Origin: Pseudothioclava sp033100795
GTDB lineage: Bacteria; Pseudomonadota; Alphaproteobacteria; Rhodobacterales; Rhodobacteraceae
Length of the DNA stretch: 64,000 nt
Assembly (NCBI RefSeq): GCF_033100795.1
Contig: NZ_JAWLVI010000002.1
Coordinates: 355,575-419,574, forward strand
Direction: 5' to 3'
The translations under genes and the position numbers were made by a program. The notes beneath the pieces were generated by a model. The model was not told the origin of the DNA. It worked only from the letters and a program-made list of their open reading frames with translations, and did not search any database. Shown here in pieces: positions 26,666 through 35,285 of the stretch; position 1 is the first letter of the stretch; each line of letters opens with the position of its first letter.

Positions 26666-27166
26666 ATGGGACAAGCCATAAGCCAGCCCGCCTTTACTCG
26701 TGTCGTGTTGCAACGCTCCTCTCGTCATGGCGGGGGGAGCAGACGGTCGTATTTTCTGAGCCTGCTGATCTCGGGGCTGTTCATAACCGGCCTTGCGATC
26801 TGGCTTTGGCCGCAGGGGGCGGCAAGCCATGCGCTTGTGCTGTGGCTGCATCTTGCGGCGGGGGGCGTTCTGGCGGGGCTGTTGCTGCCGTGGCTCTGGA
26901 CCCATGTGCCGCGGGGGCTGTGCACCAGCCAGCGGCGGGTATTCACTCAAAGCTCGTGGGTGGTTTTGGGCTTTTGGTCTGTGCTTCTGGTCTCGGGGAT
27001 GGTGGCGGCGCTGCCTGCGATTATCTGGGGTGTCGGGCTGGTCTGGTTCCCGCCGCGCGAAATCAGTGACGGACTTTCGTTTGTGCATTTCTGGTCGTCG
27101 TGGGGCGCCGTTGCGGGGCTTGGGCTGCATCTGGCGCAACGCCATTGGGTCTGGGGGGCGCAATGA
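26666..27166 (+). CDS. Small four-helix membrane protein, possible b-type cytochrome
   Basis: The 166-residue product has four hydrophobic helices: near 30-48, 55-78, 98-127 and 137-157. Histidines lie in helix 2 (His62, His80) and helix 4 (His141 and His155, 13 residues apart), a spacing used for bis-His haem b in cytochrome b561-like proteins. I do not recognise a named family. The stop overlaps the start of the multihaem cytochrome gene (ATGA), so the two are translationally coupled. A role in passing electrons between the quinone pool and the cytochrome c is inferred from the operon. Haem binding is unproven. Confidence 0.55.
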   Translation: MGQAISQPAFTRVVLQRSSRHGGGSRRSYFLSLLISGLFITGLAIWLWPQGAASHALVLWLHLAAGGVLAGLLLPWLWTHVPRGLCTSQRRVFTQSSWVVLGFWSVLLVSGMVAALPAIIWGVGLVWFPPREISDGLSFVHFWSSWGAVAGLGLHLAQRHWVWGAQ

Positions 27167-28716
27167 AAATCAAAGAGCAACTCCGTTTCCACGCCCGCCC
27201 TTTGATAATTGGCGCCATCGCGGCGGTATTGGCGGCGGGCCTGTGGTTCGGCTTTGGCCCGAGGCCCGCGCCGGTTGGCGTGTCGCTGTCCGACATCCCG
27301 TTTTACAAACTGCCCTTCGGCCCTGATGAGACGGGGGCGGACCGGCCGTTCTATCCCTCGCGGCTGAAAACCGGAACGGGGCTGATGTCCGATCCGTCGC
27401 GCCTGCCCTCGTCGGCCGAATGTGCCGCGTGCCATGCGCAGGAGTTCGAGGAATGGGCCGCCTCGCTACACGCCATCGCCGACCGCGATCTGGTCTATGA
27501 GGCCGTGGTCGAGGCAAACGAGGATAGCGCCCATCACCCCGAACAGGCCCGCTTTTGCGAGGGGTGTCATGCGCCCAACGAAATGCTCTCGGGGCGGGTG
27601 AACCGCTTTACCTCGGTCGCGCCGGCGGACGCGCTGACCGAAGGTGTAGCCTGCATCACCTGCCACACCGCGACCCATGCCGACCCGCAAAAGGGCAACG
27701 GGGATATAACGCTTGCCTATGATCGCGCCGAGGCCGAGCGCGACGGCCCGCAGGGGGCAGCCCTTCTGGCCGATCCGCGCGCCCATCTGGCGGCCTATGG
27801 CGCGCCCGACACCGCCGCGCTGATGAAAAGCGCCGATCTGTGCGGCGCCTGCCATACCGAGATTTACGACGCCTCGAATTCAAAGGCGGAAACCTCGCAG
27901 ACCGTGCAATCGACCTACCGCGAATGGGGCGAAAGTTGGTATGCGCAAAACGGCGTCACCTGTCAGGATTGCCACATGGCCGATGATCCTGCCGCGCAGG
28001 TGATGGCTTTGCGCGAGGGCGATCTGTCGAAACCCGCCCGCTATTCGCACCGGATCATCGGGGCCAATCATGTGATGGCCGATACTGGTCTGGGGGATGC
28101 GCTTTCGGTTTTGCGGGGCGGGCTGTTGCCGGGCCTGAGCGCGGCGGTCAACCACGCGACGCTGAACGAGCAGGCGCGCCAGACAGAGGCCTTCCTGCGC
28201 ACCGCGGCGGGGCTTGACCTGCGCGGGCAAAGCGCGACCGCCGAGGGGCTGCACATCGACATCGCGGTGCAAAATCTGGGCGCGGGGCACAACCTGCCCA
28301 CCGGCGTTAACGATCAAAAACATATCTGGCTTGAGGTGGTGCTGAAAGATGCCAGCGGGGCCGAGGTTTTCCGCTCTGGCGGTGGTGCCGAGCGGCTTGT
28401 CGCCGAAGACCCTGAAGCCGTTGTCTGGATCGAGCATTTCCTTGCCCCCGATGGCAGCCGCCTTACCGATCACCTGACCTTCGATACCGCCAAGGTCGCC
28501 TGGATACGCAAACCGATCCCCGCGCGGGGAGAAGATGTCGTGGGCTATGACATTACCCTGCCGCAAGGGGCGCAAGGCCCGTTCCGGCTTGAGGCGCGGC
28601 TGAACTACAAGATCGCGCTGCCCGATCTGATCTACACCTCGCTGCGCCGCGACCTTGGCGTGCCAAGCTTTACTCTGGCCGAGCTTTCGGTCGAACTTGA
28701 TGGACTTGCCCCATGA
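27163..28716 (+). CDS. Membrane-anchored pentahaem cytochrome c
   Basis: The 517-residue product has an N-terminal anchor helix (PLIIGAIAAVLAAGLWFGF, residues 14-32) and five CxxCH haem c sites at residues 87-91, 132-136, 164-168, 227-231 and 267-271, all in the first half. Additional His residues (HHPE, HRIIGANH) can serve as distal ligands. The haem region resembles the cytochrome c554-type domain. The C-terminal 200 residues are beta-rich and end near VPSFTLAELSVEL; they have no motif I can name. Its start overlaps the previous gene and its stop overlaps the FTR1 gene, both as ATGA, so it should be made in step with the permease. Confidence 0.8.
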   Translation: MKIKEQLRFHARPLIIGAIAAVLAAGLWFGFGPRPAPVGVSLSDIPFYKLPFGPDETGADRPFYPSRLKTGTGLMSDPSRLPSSAECAACHAQEFEEWAASLHAIADRDLVYEAVVEANEDSAHHPEQARFCEGCHAPNEMLSGRVNRFTSVAPADALTEGVACITCHTATHADPQKGNGDITLAYDRAEAERDGPQGAALLADPRAHLAAYGAPDTAALMKSADLCGACHTEIYDASNSKAETSQTVQSTYREWGESWYAQNGVTCQDCHMADDPAAQVMALREGDLSKPARYSHRIIGANHVMADTGLGDALSVLRGGLLPGLSAAVNHATLNEQARQTEAFLRTAAGLDLRGQSATAEGLHIDIAVQNLGAGHNLPTGVNDQKHIWLEVVLKDASGAEVFRSGGGAERLVAEDPEAVVWIEHFLAPDGSRLTDHLTFDTAKVAWIRKPIPARGEDVVGYDITLPQGAQGPFRLEARLNYKIALPDLIYTSLRRDLGVPSFTLAELSVELDGLAP

Positions 28717-30932
28717 CATCCTTGCTGCGTTTTGTGATTGCGCTTTGTCTGGCACTGCTGGCCGCGCCCCTACATGCCGAGACGCCTTGGGCGGCGGGCG
28801 AGGTGCTGCGCTCCGAGGCGGGGCGGGTGGAGCGTTTGCTGTATCGACCGGATACAGCCGAACGCAGCCGGGCTTTGGCCAGGCATTTGCAAACGATGCA
28901 GGCGGCTTTGGCGGGGGCCGACCCGGCGTTTGGCCCACATGTCGCGCAAGAACTCGCGGCGTTTCAGGCGCAGGCCGAAGCAGGGGCCGCCCCCGGGGTG
29001 GCCCGCGCCCGCCAGCGGCTTTGGGGTGCGCTGACGCTGGCCGCCCGTGAGCAAACCCTTGCGGCGATTGCGCGTGCCGATGCCGAAGCGGCGGCGAACT
29101 GGCTGACCTTGCGCGATTATGCCCGCGCGTCGGGCGATACTGCGGCGGCGCTGGCGGTGCAGGCTTTGGGTCAGGGCACCATGACACCCAAGGCCGTGCG
29201 ACAGGTGGTCGAGGGTGAGTTGCTGACCGTCGCCGCCTCGGAGCTACGCCTTGCACTGCGTCGCGCGGCCGATGACGCGGCGGCGGGGCATCGGGTGCAA
29301 TATACGGGCGGGCTTGGCCGGATCGAGGGGCTTTTGGCCTATCTGGGCGAGAACTTGCAAGGCGCGCTTGGGGCCGAGGGGATGGCCGCGCTGCGCGCGG
29401 ATCTGGCGCGCGCTGAAACCGACCCTGCGGCGCTGACGCAGATCAAGGCGCGGCTGGCCGGTTATGCGCCGGTAGCGCTTTCGGCCGACGAGCGGCTCCG
29501 CCGCGCGCGCCTTTTGCGCCGCTTCACCGCGCTGGTTTGGGAGGAATATAGGGACGGCGTGCGCGATGGCGAAATCAGCCAGCCGATGGAATATAACGAG
29601 GCGCGGCTTTTCGCGGATCGTGCGGTGATGATCCTCTCTGACCTTGCGCCGCAGATGGACGATGACGGTGCGGCGGCGCGGCTGGCCGGGCTTCTGGCGC
29701 AGGCCCGTGACCGCATGGCGCAAAAGGCCGACGGGGTAGAGCCGCTAATCGCCGAAGCACTGGCCGAGATCGACCGCTCTTTCGGCGCCGAGGTTGCGGC
29801 TGGCGGTTATGAGGCGGCGCTGGATGCCCTGCCAGCCGCGCTGGACGAACTGGCGCTGATGGTGCAATCGGGGGATTGGTCGGGGGCCGAACTGAAGCGG
29901 CTGGAGGCCTATTCGTGGTTTGACCCCGACATCGAGCAGCGCCTCGTGCCGCGCGCGCCCGCGATGGCGCTGCGCCTTGAGGCGCGGTTCTGGGAAGGCA
30001 CCGCCGCCCGCCCCGGCCTTGGCATGCTGATCGCCAGACAGGCAGACCCGGCCCTGCTGAGAGCCGAGATCGACGGGATCAAATCCGATCTGGCCGCGGT
30101 CAAGGCGCGCATCGAGGTCCAGCCCACTCCCTTCGGCTCGGCGCTGCAATCGGCGGGGATTATCTTCCGCGAGGGGCTGGAGGCGGTGCTGATCCTTGCC
30201 GCGCTTCTGGCCGCGCTTCGTGCCGAGGGGCTGGCTCCGGCGCGGTTCCGCCCTGCGCTGTCCTTTGGCGTTGGGCTGGCAGTGGCGGGCAGCTTTGCGC
30301 TTTGGGGTGCGACGCGGTGGCTGTTCAGCCTGTCGACGCTGGCGCGCGAGGCGCTTGAGGGTGGCACGGCGCTGCTGGCGGCGGTGGTGCTGATCTGGCT
30401 GGTGCTGGGGATCGGCGGTTCGGGCGGGCATGTGGCGGCGTTTCGGGCGCGTCTGGCGCGCGTCGCCAGCCCGCTGTCGGTGGGCGTTCTGGCCTTTCTC
30501 GTGGTGTTCCGTGAAGGGTTCGAGACGGTGCTCTTCTACGAGGCGCTTCTGGTCGATGCCGCACACGCGCCGGTTCTGGCGGGGCTGGCCTTTGGGGCGG
30601 GGGCGGCGCTGTTTGCGGGCTGGGTGGTGTTTGCCTCGGGGCGGAAACTGCCGCTGCGGTTGTTCTTCCGCGCCACCACGGCACTGCTTGCGGGGCTGGC
30701 CGTGATGCTGGTGGGCGCGGGTGTTCGCGGGTTGCAAACCGCGGCCCTGATTGGCGCGACCCCCGTGGCATGGTTCCCCGATACCGATTGGCTACAGCTT
30801 TGGTTCGGGCTGTTTCCGGTGGCAGAGCCGCTGGCGGCGCAGGCTGCGGTTCTGGTGATCTTGCTGACGCCCTGGCGGGGGATGTGCCAAAGCGTTGCCA
30901 CGCGGCGCGACCTCTGCCCTCCTGAAAACTAA
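28713..30932 (+). CDS. FTR1-family iron permease with large N-terminal periplasmic domain
   Basis: The 739-residue product starts with a signal peptide (FVIALCLALLAAPLHA). A soluble, helical, Ala/Arg/Glu-rich domain of about 450 residues follows, then a seven-helix FTR1 permease. The two REGxE iron-translocation motifs are present: REGLEAVLIL near residue 487 and REGFETVLFY near 600. Ordinary EfeU/FTR1 permeases are about 280 residues, so the N-terminal half is an addition. It contains no CxxCH motif, unlike FTR1 proteins fused to cytochrome c. FTR1 permeases usually move Fe3+ produced by a coupled ferroxidase. None of the usual partners (cupredoxin FtrB, polyferredoxin FtrD, EfeB peroxidase) is nearby. 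Confidence 0.85.
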   Translation: MTSLLRFVIALCLALLAAPLHAETPWAAGEVLRSEAGRVERLLYRPDTAERSRALARHLQTMQAALAGADPAFGPHVAQELAAFQAQAEAGAAPGVARARQRLWGALTLAAREQTLAAIARADAEAAANWLTLRDYARASGDTAAALAVQALGQGTMTPKAVRQVVEGELLTVAASELRLALRRAADDAAAGHRVQYTGGLGRIEGLLAYLGENLQGALGAEGMAALRADLARAETDPAALTQIKARLAGYAPVALSADERLRRARLLRRFTALVWEEYRDGVRDGEISQPMEYNEARLFADRAVMILSDLAPQMDDDGAAARLAGLLAQARDRMAQKADGVEPLIAEALAEIDRSFGAEVAAGGYEAALDALPAALDELALMVQSGDWSGAELKRLEAYSWFDPDIEQRLVPRAPAMALRLEARFWEGTAARPGLGMLIARQADPALLRAEIDGIKSDLAAVKARIEVQPTPFGSALQSAGIIFREGLEAVLILAALLAALRAEGLAPARFRPALSFGVGLAVAGSFALWGATRWLFSLSTLAREALEGGTALLAAVVLIWLVLGIGGSGGHVAAFRARLARVASPLSVGVLAFLVVFREGFETVLFYEALLVDAAHAPVLAGLAFGAGAALFAGWVVFASGRKLPLRLFFRATTALLAGLAVMLVGAGVRGLQTAALIGATPVAWFPDTDWLQLWFGLFPVAEPLAAQAAVLVILLTPWRGMCQSVATRRDLCPPEN

Positions 30933-30988
30933 GCGTGAGACGGGGCGGCGGCGGGCGAATCTTGCCTGCGCTGCCCCTCATTCATGTC

Positions 30989-31025
30989 GTTTCCTGCAAC
31001 CGGATTACGCAATCCGGCAGGAAAC
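30989..31025. repeat. Long inverted repeat upstream of the first MttB-like gene
   Basis: GTTTCCTG (30989-30996) pairs with CAGGAAAC (31018-31025), and CCGGATT (31000-31006) pairs with AATCCGG (31011-31017), leaving a CAA bulge and an ACGC loop. No T-tract follows, so it is not a standard terminator. It could be an operator or a leader-RNA structure. Confidence 0.6.
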
Positions 31026-31069
31026 AGGCTGGTCAAAGGGCAATGATCCCGCTTGAAGGAGACATGCCC

Positions 31070-32623
31070 ATGACCACTGCGACACCAATCCGATCCCGTG
31101 CCGGCGGGCGTGCAGCCCGGCGCGCTGTTCGCACTGCGCCCAAGTTCGACATGCTGCCCGGCCTCGAAAGCAAGCTGCCCTTGTGCGAAGTGATGGACGG
31201 CGCTCAGGTCGAGCGTATCGACGCCGCCTCGATGCACATCCTGGAAAACGTCGGCGTCCAGTTCCGTGACCCGATTGCCCTTGCCGACTGGAAGCGGGTC
31301 GGTGCGAAGGTCGAGGGCGAGCGGGTCTATCTGGACCGCGGCCTTGTGCGTGACCTGATCTCGACGATCCCGTCCGAGTTCACCTATCACGCCCGCGATC
31401 CGAACAAGAACGTGCGCCTTGGCGGGCGTCATTCGGTGTTCGTGCCGATGACCGGTGCGCCCTTCCTGCGTGACCTTGACGATGTGCGCCGCAACCCGAC
31501 GCTTGACGACCTCGCGATGTTCCACAAGCTCGCGCATATGATGCCGGCGCTGAATTCGTCTGCGCACCATATCGTCGAGCCATACGATCACCCGATCTCG
31601 CAGCGCCACCTGCGCATCACCTATTCGTCGATGAAATACTCGGACAAGATGTTCATGGGCATGACCACCAGCCCGAAGAACGCCGAAGACGTGATGGAGA
31701 TGTGCGCGATCCTCTTTGGCGAGGATTTCCTTGAGGATCACCCCGTCACCACCGGCAACTGCAACGGCAACTCGCCGCTGGTGTGGGATGAAACGATGCT
31801 GGGGGCGATGCGCGCGTTCTGCAAGCGCAAGCAGCCGGTTCTGTGCTCGCCCTTCGTTCTGGGTGGCGCGAATACGCCCGCATCCGTGCCCGCAACGGTG
31901 GCGCAGCTGAACGCCGAGGCGCTGTCGGCGCTGGCCTATACGCAGGTGATCCGCCGTGGGGCGCCCGCGATCTATGGCCACTACCTGTCCACTGTCTCGA
32001 TGAAGTCGGGCGCGCCGATGGCAGGCACCCCCGAGATCAGCCTGATGAACTTTATGATCGGCCAGATGGCGCGCTATTACGGCGTTCCGTGGCGCACCTC
32101 GAACACGCTTGGCGGGGCCAAGACCTTTGACGCGCAGGCGGGTTACGAAAGTGCCACCACGTTGTCGGCTGTCATGCACGCGGGCGCCAATTACATCTGG
32201 CACTCGGCTGGCTGGAACGAGGCGGGTATGCACTGTTCGGTCGCGAAATTCGTGGTCGATTCCGAGCAATGCGCGATGGCCTATCGCATGGCCGAAGGCC
32301 CGAAATGGCACGACTTCGATCAGGCGCTGGATGCGGTGGCCGATGTCGGCCCGGGCGGCCACTACCTTGGCCACCCGCATACGCAAGAGAACTTCCAGAC
32401 CGCCTATTTCATGCCCGAGCTGTTCGACAACAATTCGATCGAGCAATGGCAGGCCGAAGGGTCGGTCGAGATCAACGAACGTGCGCTTAAACACGCCCGC
32501 AAGCTTTTGGGTGAATACCAGGAGCCGAAGCTAGATGAAGCCAAGGACGAAGCCTTGCGCGATTACATCGCAAGGCGTGAGCGCGAGATCCCTGCAGCGG
32601 ATGAGCTGAACCAGTCTTACTGA
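31070..32623 (+). CDS. Non-pyrrolysine MttB-superfamily methyltransferase
   Basis: Members of this family move a methyl group from a quaternary amine (for example glycine betaine, proline betaine, carnitine) to a corrinoid protein. The 517-residue product is one continuous frame with no in-frame TAG, so it belongs to the branch lacking pyrrolysine. Typical features are the Arg-rich N-terminus, VGVQFRDPIALADW, LGGANTPAS and HAGANYIWHSAGW. Of two close ATGs I choose 31070, eight bases after AGGAG, over 31064. Terminator and HpbD-like gene follow. The substrate is inferred to be hydroxyproline betaine or proline betaine from the neighbours. No corrinoid protein gene is in view. Confidence 0.85.
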   Translation: MTTATPIRSRAGGRAARRAVRTAPKFDMLPGLESKLPLCEVMDGAQVERIDAASMHILENVGVQFRDPIALADWKRVGAKVEGERVYLDRGLVRDLISTIPSEFTYHARDPNKNVRLGGRHSVFVPMTGAPFLRDLDDVRRNPTLDDLAMFHKLAHMMPALNSSAHHIVEPYDHPISQRHLRITYSSMKYSDKMFMGMTTSPKNAEDVMEMCAILFGEDFLEDHPVTTGNCNGNSPLVWDETMLGAMRAFCKRKQPVLCSPFVLGGANTPASVPATVAQLNAEALSALAYTQVIRRGAPAIYGHYLSTVSMKSGAPMAGTPEISLMNFMIGQMARYYGVPWRTSNTLGGAKTFDAQAGYESATTLSAVMHAGANYIWHSAGWNEAGMHCSVAKFVVDSEQCAMAYRMAEGPKWHDFDQALDAVADVGPGGHYLGHPHTQENFQTAYFMPELFDNNSIEQWQAEGSVEINERALKHARKLLGEYQEPKLDEAKDEALRDYIARREREIPAADELNQSY

Positions 32624-32638
32624 CAGCCGCTGCAACCT

Positions 32639-32664
32639 GGCCCGCCACCCGGCGGGCCTTTTTT
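32639..32664 (+). terminator. Intrinsic terminator between the MttB-like and HpbD-like genes
   Basis: GGCCCGCC and GGCGGGCC form an 8-bp stem with an ACCC loop, followed by six T. The gene downstream starts 18 bases later, so it may need read-through or act as an attenuator. Confidence 0.8.
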
Positions 32665-32681
32665 CTTTCGAGGGCAACACG

Positions 32682-33791
32682 ATGAAAATACGAGAAATCC
32701 ATCTCTACTCCCACCAGTTGCCGGTCAAGAACGGCCCCTACAAGATGGCCAATGCCGAGGTTTGGTCGCTTGATAGCACGCTGGTGCAGATCGTCACCGA
32801 TACCGGCCTTGTGGGCTGGGGCGAGACCTGCCCGGTTGGCCCGACCTATCAGCCGCAACATGCTGGTGGCGCGCGGGCGGCGCTGATCGAGATGGCGCAG
32901 GGGTTAATCGGTGCGAACCCGCTGCACCCGCTTTTGCTGCGCCGTCGCATGGATGGGTTGCTCAACGGGCACCGCTACGCCAAGGCCGCCATTGACATTG
33001 CCGCTTATGACCTCTTGGGCAAAGCAACGGGGCTGCGCGTGGCCGATCTGCTTGGCGGCGCGGTCACCGAGCGCGTGCCCTCTTACTACGCCAGCGGCGT
33101 GGGCGCGCCTGACGAGATTGCCCGCATTGCCGCCGAGAAAATGGCCGAGGGCTACCCGCGTATGCAGGTGAAAATCGGCGGGCGTCCGGTCGAGGTAGAC
33201 ATCGAGGCTCTGCGCAAGGTCTGGGAGGTGATCAAGGGCAGCGGTATGCGTCTGGCAGCCGATGGCAACCGTGGCCTGCCCACCCGCGACGCGCTGCGGC
33301 TGTCGCGCGAATGCCCCGACATTCCCTTCATCCTGGAACAGCCCTGCAACACGCTGGAAGAGATCGCCGCAATCCGTTCGCAGGTGCATCACGGCATCTA
33401 CATGGACGAGAATGGCGAAGATCTGGCGACCGTCATTCGCGCGGCGGGGCAGGGGCTGGTCGATGGCTTTGGCATGAAGGTCACGCGGACTGGCGGTTTG
33501 CAGCAAATGGCGGCCTTCCGCGACATTTGCGAGGCGCGCACCCTGCCGCATACCTGCGACGATGCCTGGGGCGGCGACATCATCAACGCCGCCTGCACCC
33601 ATATCGGCGCCACTGTCTTGCCGCGGCTGATGGAGGGCGTCTGGCTCGCCGCGCCCTATGTCGAAGGCAATTACGACAGCAACAACGGCATCCGCATCGA
33701 GGGTGGCCATATCAAACTGCCCAAGGGGCCAGGTCTGGGCGTCGTGCCCGATGAGGGCATCTTCGGTGCGCCCATCGCATCCTTTGGCTAA
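32682..33791 (+). CDS. hpbD: 4-hydroxyproline betaine 2-epimerase (HpbD-like, enolase superfamily)
   Basis: HpbD racemises or epimerises the alpha carbon of 4-hydroxyproline betaine and proline betaine. The 369-residue product follows Pelagibaca HpbD closely from memory, for example VWSLDSTLVQIV, GWGETCPVGPTY and NGHRYAKAAIDIAAYDL. The enolase-superfamily (MLE subgroup) active site is visible: Lys164 in QVKIGG, metal ligands Asp194, Glu219 and Asp242, and Lys266 in GMKVTR as second base. Tyr56 and Trp321 are candidates for cation-pi contact with the quaternary nitrogen. It is followed by two SDR genes, the first after ten bases. Family is secure; substrate preference between the two betaines is not visible. 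Confidence 0.9.
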   Translation: MKIREIHLYSHQLPVKNGPYKMANAEVWSLDSTLVQIVTDTGLVGWGETCPVGPTYQPQHAGGARAALIEMAQGLIGANPLHPLLLRRRMDGLLNGHRYAKAAIDIAAYDLLGKATGLRVADLLGGAVTERVPSYYASGVGAPDEIARIAAEKMAEGYPRMQVKIGGRPVEVDIEALRKVWEVIKGSGMRLAADGNRGLPTRDALRLSRECPDIPFILEQPCNTLEEIAAIRSQVHHGIYMDENGEDLATVIRAAGQGLVDGFGMKVTRTGGLQQMAAFRDICEARTLPHTCDDAWGGDIINAACTHIGATVLPRLMEGVWLAAPYVEGNYDSNNGIRIEGGHIKLPKGPGLGVVPDEGIFGAPIASFG

Positions 33792-33801
33792 GGAGACCAA
33801 T

Positions 33802-34533
33802 ATGAGATTTGCAGGAAAGACCGCCCTCGTCACGGGGGCAGCGGGTGGGATTGGTGCAACCGTTGTGCGCGCTCTTCGGGCCGAAGGTGCGCGCGTGGCG
33901 GTGGCCGACCGCGACACCTCCGCCATCGAGGCCGAGGCGCATCTGGATGGCAATTTGCTTGAGGCGGCCTATGCCGACGGCCTGCCCGCTGCGGCGGCCA
34001 AGGCCTTGGGGCGGCTTGATATTGTGGTGAACAACGCGGGCGTCATCACGCGCGGCCCCGTGACCGAAACCTCGGATGCCGACTGGGATCTGTCGGTTGG
34101 CGTGAATGTGCAAGCACCCTTCCGCATTTGCCGCGCCGCGCTTCCGCTGATGGCAGAACAGGGTGGCGGGGCGATTGTGAACGTGGCCTCGTGTTGGGGG
34201 CTGCGGCCCGGCCCGAACCACGCGGTCTATTGCATGACCAAGGCCGCGATTGCCTCGCTCACGCAATGCATGGGGATGGATCACGCGCATCAGGGTGTGC
34301 GGATCAACGCGGTTGCGCCGAACGAGGTGAACACGCCGATGCTGCGCACGGGCTTTGCCAAACGCGGCTTTGACCCCGATACCGCCGTGGCGGAACTGGG
34401 CAAAACCGTGCCGTTGGGCCGCATTGCGGAACCCGAGGACATCACCGATGTGATTCTGTTCCTCGCCTCGGATGCGGCGCGCTATATGTGCGGCGCGGTG
34501 GTCGAGGTGAATGGCGGGAAGCCCGTGAAATGA
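33802..34533 (+). CDS. Short-chain dehydrogenase/reductase
   Basis: The 243-residue protein has the SDR fold: cofactor motif ALVTGAAGGIGATV (TGxxxGxG), NNAG in IVVNNAGVITRG, catalytic Tyr-Lys in YCMTKAA (YxxxK) and the C-terminal ARYMCGAVVEVNGG. The catalytic Ser position reads NVASCWG. The start at 33802 has AAGGAGA upstream and drops a 48-residue unrelated extension. It overlaps the next SDR gene as ATGA. In this cluster it may act on a hydroxyl group of the betaine or its breakdown product, but no specific substrate can be inferred. Confidence 0.88.
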   Translation: MRFAGKTALVTGAAGGIGATVVRALRAEGARVAVADRDTSAIEAEAHLDGNLLEAAYADGLPAAAAKALGRLDIVVNNAGVITRGPVTETSDADWDLSVGVNVQAPFRICRAALPLMAEQGGGAIVNVASCWGLRPGPNHAVYCMTKAAIASLTQCMGMDHAHQGVRINAVAPNEVNTPMLRTGFAKRGFDPDTAVAELGKTVPLGRIAEPEDITDVILFLASDAARYMCGAVVEVNGGKPVK

Positions 34534-35264
34534 GCCGTTATGCTGGAAAAGTCGCGCTCGTCACCGGCGGGCGCAGCGGCATCGGGCAGGCGATTGCCAA
34601 GCGTTTGGCCGATGAAGGCGCGCGGGTGTTCACCGCGCAGCGGGGTGGTGATGCGGCGTTTGAGGGGATCGCGGCGGATTTCACCGATGACCTCGCCCCC
34701 GCGCAGGTGGTGGCCGAGGTCATCGCCAAGGCCGGACGGCTGGATTTGTTGGTGAACAACGCGGGCCTGATGCAAGAGGCGCTGGCCGAGGACATGAGCC
34801 TTGCCGATTGGGAGCGAACGATGCGGGTGAACCTGACGGCGCCCTTCCTGCTGATCAAGGCCGCTCTCCCGCATCTGCGTGCCACGCAAGGCGCAATCGT
34901 CAACATCGGCTCGATCGAGGGGCTGGGATCGAACCCGCAGCACGCCGCCTATTGCGCCTCCAAGGCCGGACTGCACGGGCTGACGCGGGCGATTGCGGTC
35001 GATCACGGTGCCGAGGGCATCCGCTGCAACGCGGTCGCGCCCGGCTGGATCGACACGGCGCTAAACGAAGAGTTCATCGAAAACATGCCCGACCCAAGCG
35101 CGTTCAGACAAAACATCGGCCGCATTCACCCTGTTGGCCGCACCGGAAAACCTGCGGAAGTCGCAGCCTTGGTGGCGTGGCTCGGCTCGGACGACGCGGG
35201 CTTCGTCACCGGACAGGTCTGGACGGTGGACGGCGGGCGCATGGCAAAACTCAGCCTGCCGTAA
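34530..35264 (+). CDS. Short-chain dehydrogenase/reductase (second paralogue)
   Basis: The 244-residue protein has ALVTGGRSGIGQAI, LLVNNAGLMQEA, the Ser in NIGSIEGLG, YCASKAG (YxxxK) and GQVWTVDGGRM. It is coupled to the upstream SDR by an ATGA overlap. The two SDRs are only distantly alike, so they probably catalyse different oxidoreductions and are not a recent duplication. Its stop codon lies inside a 10-bp hairpin that ends the plus-strand operon hpbD-SDR-SDR. Confidence 0.88.
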   Translation: MSRYAGKVALVTGGRSGIGQAIAKRLADEGARVFTAQRGGDAAFEGIAADFTDDLAPAQVVAEVIAKAGRLDLLVNNAGLMQEALAEDMSLADWERTMRVNLTAPFLLIKAALPHLRATQGAIVNIGSIEGLGSNPQHAAYCASKAGLHGLTRAIAVDHGAEGIRCNAVAPGWIDTALNEEFIENMPDPSAFRQNIGRIHPVGRTGKPAEVAALVAWLGSDDAGFVTGQVWTVDGGRMAKLSLP

Positions 35265-35278
35265 GTCGCGGCAGGCTG
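35252..35278. terminator. Hairpin ending the hpbD operon, shared with the convergent flavoprotein gene
   Basis: CAGCCTGCCG and CGGCAGGCTG form a perfect 10-bp stem around the TAA stop codon of the second SDR gene, followed by AAATCCTTT. The T-tract is weak, so efficiency is uncertain. Confidence 0.55.
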
Positions 35279-35285
35279 AAATCCT

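Noticed and set aside
31070..32623. Pyrrolysine-containing MttB
   Set aside because: The frame has no in-frame TAG and no pyl genes are seen.
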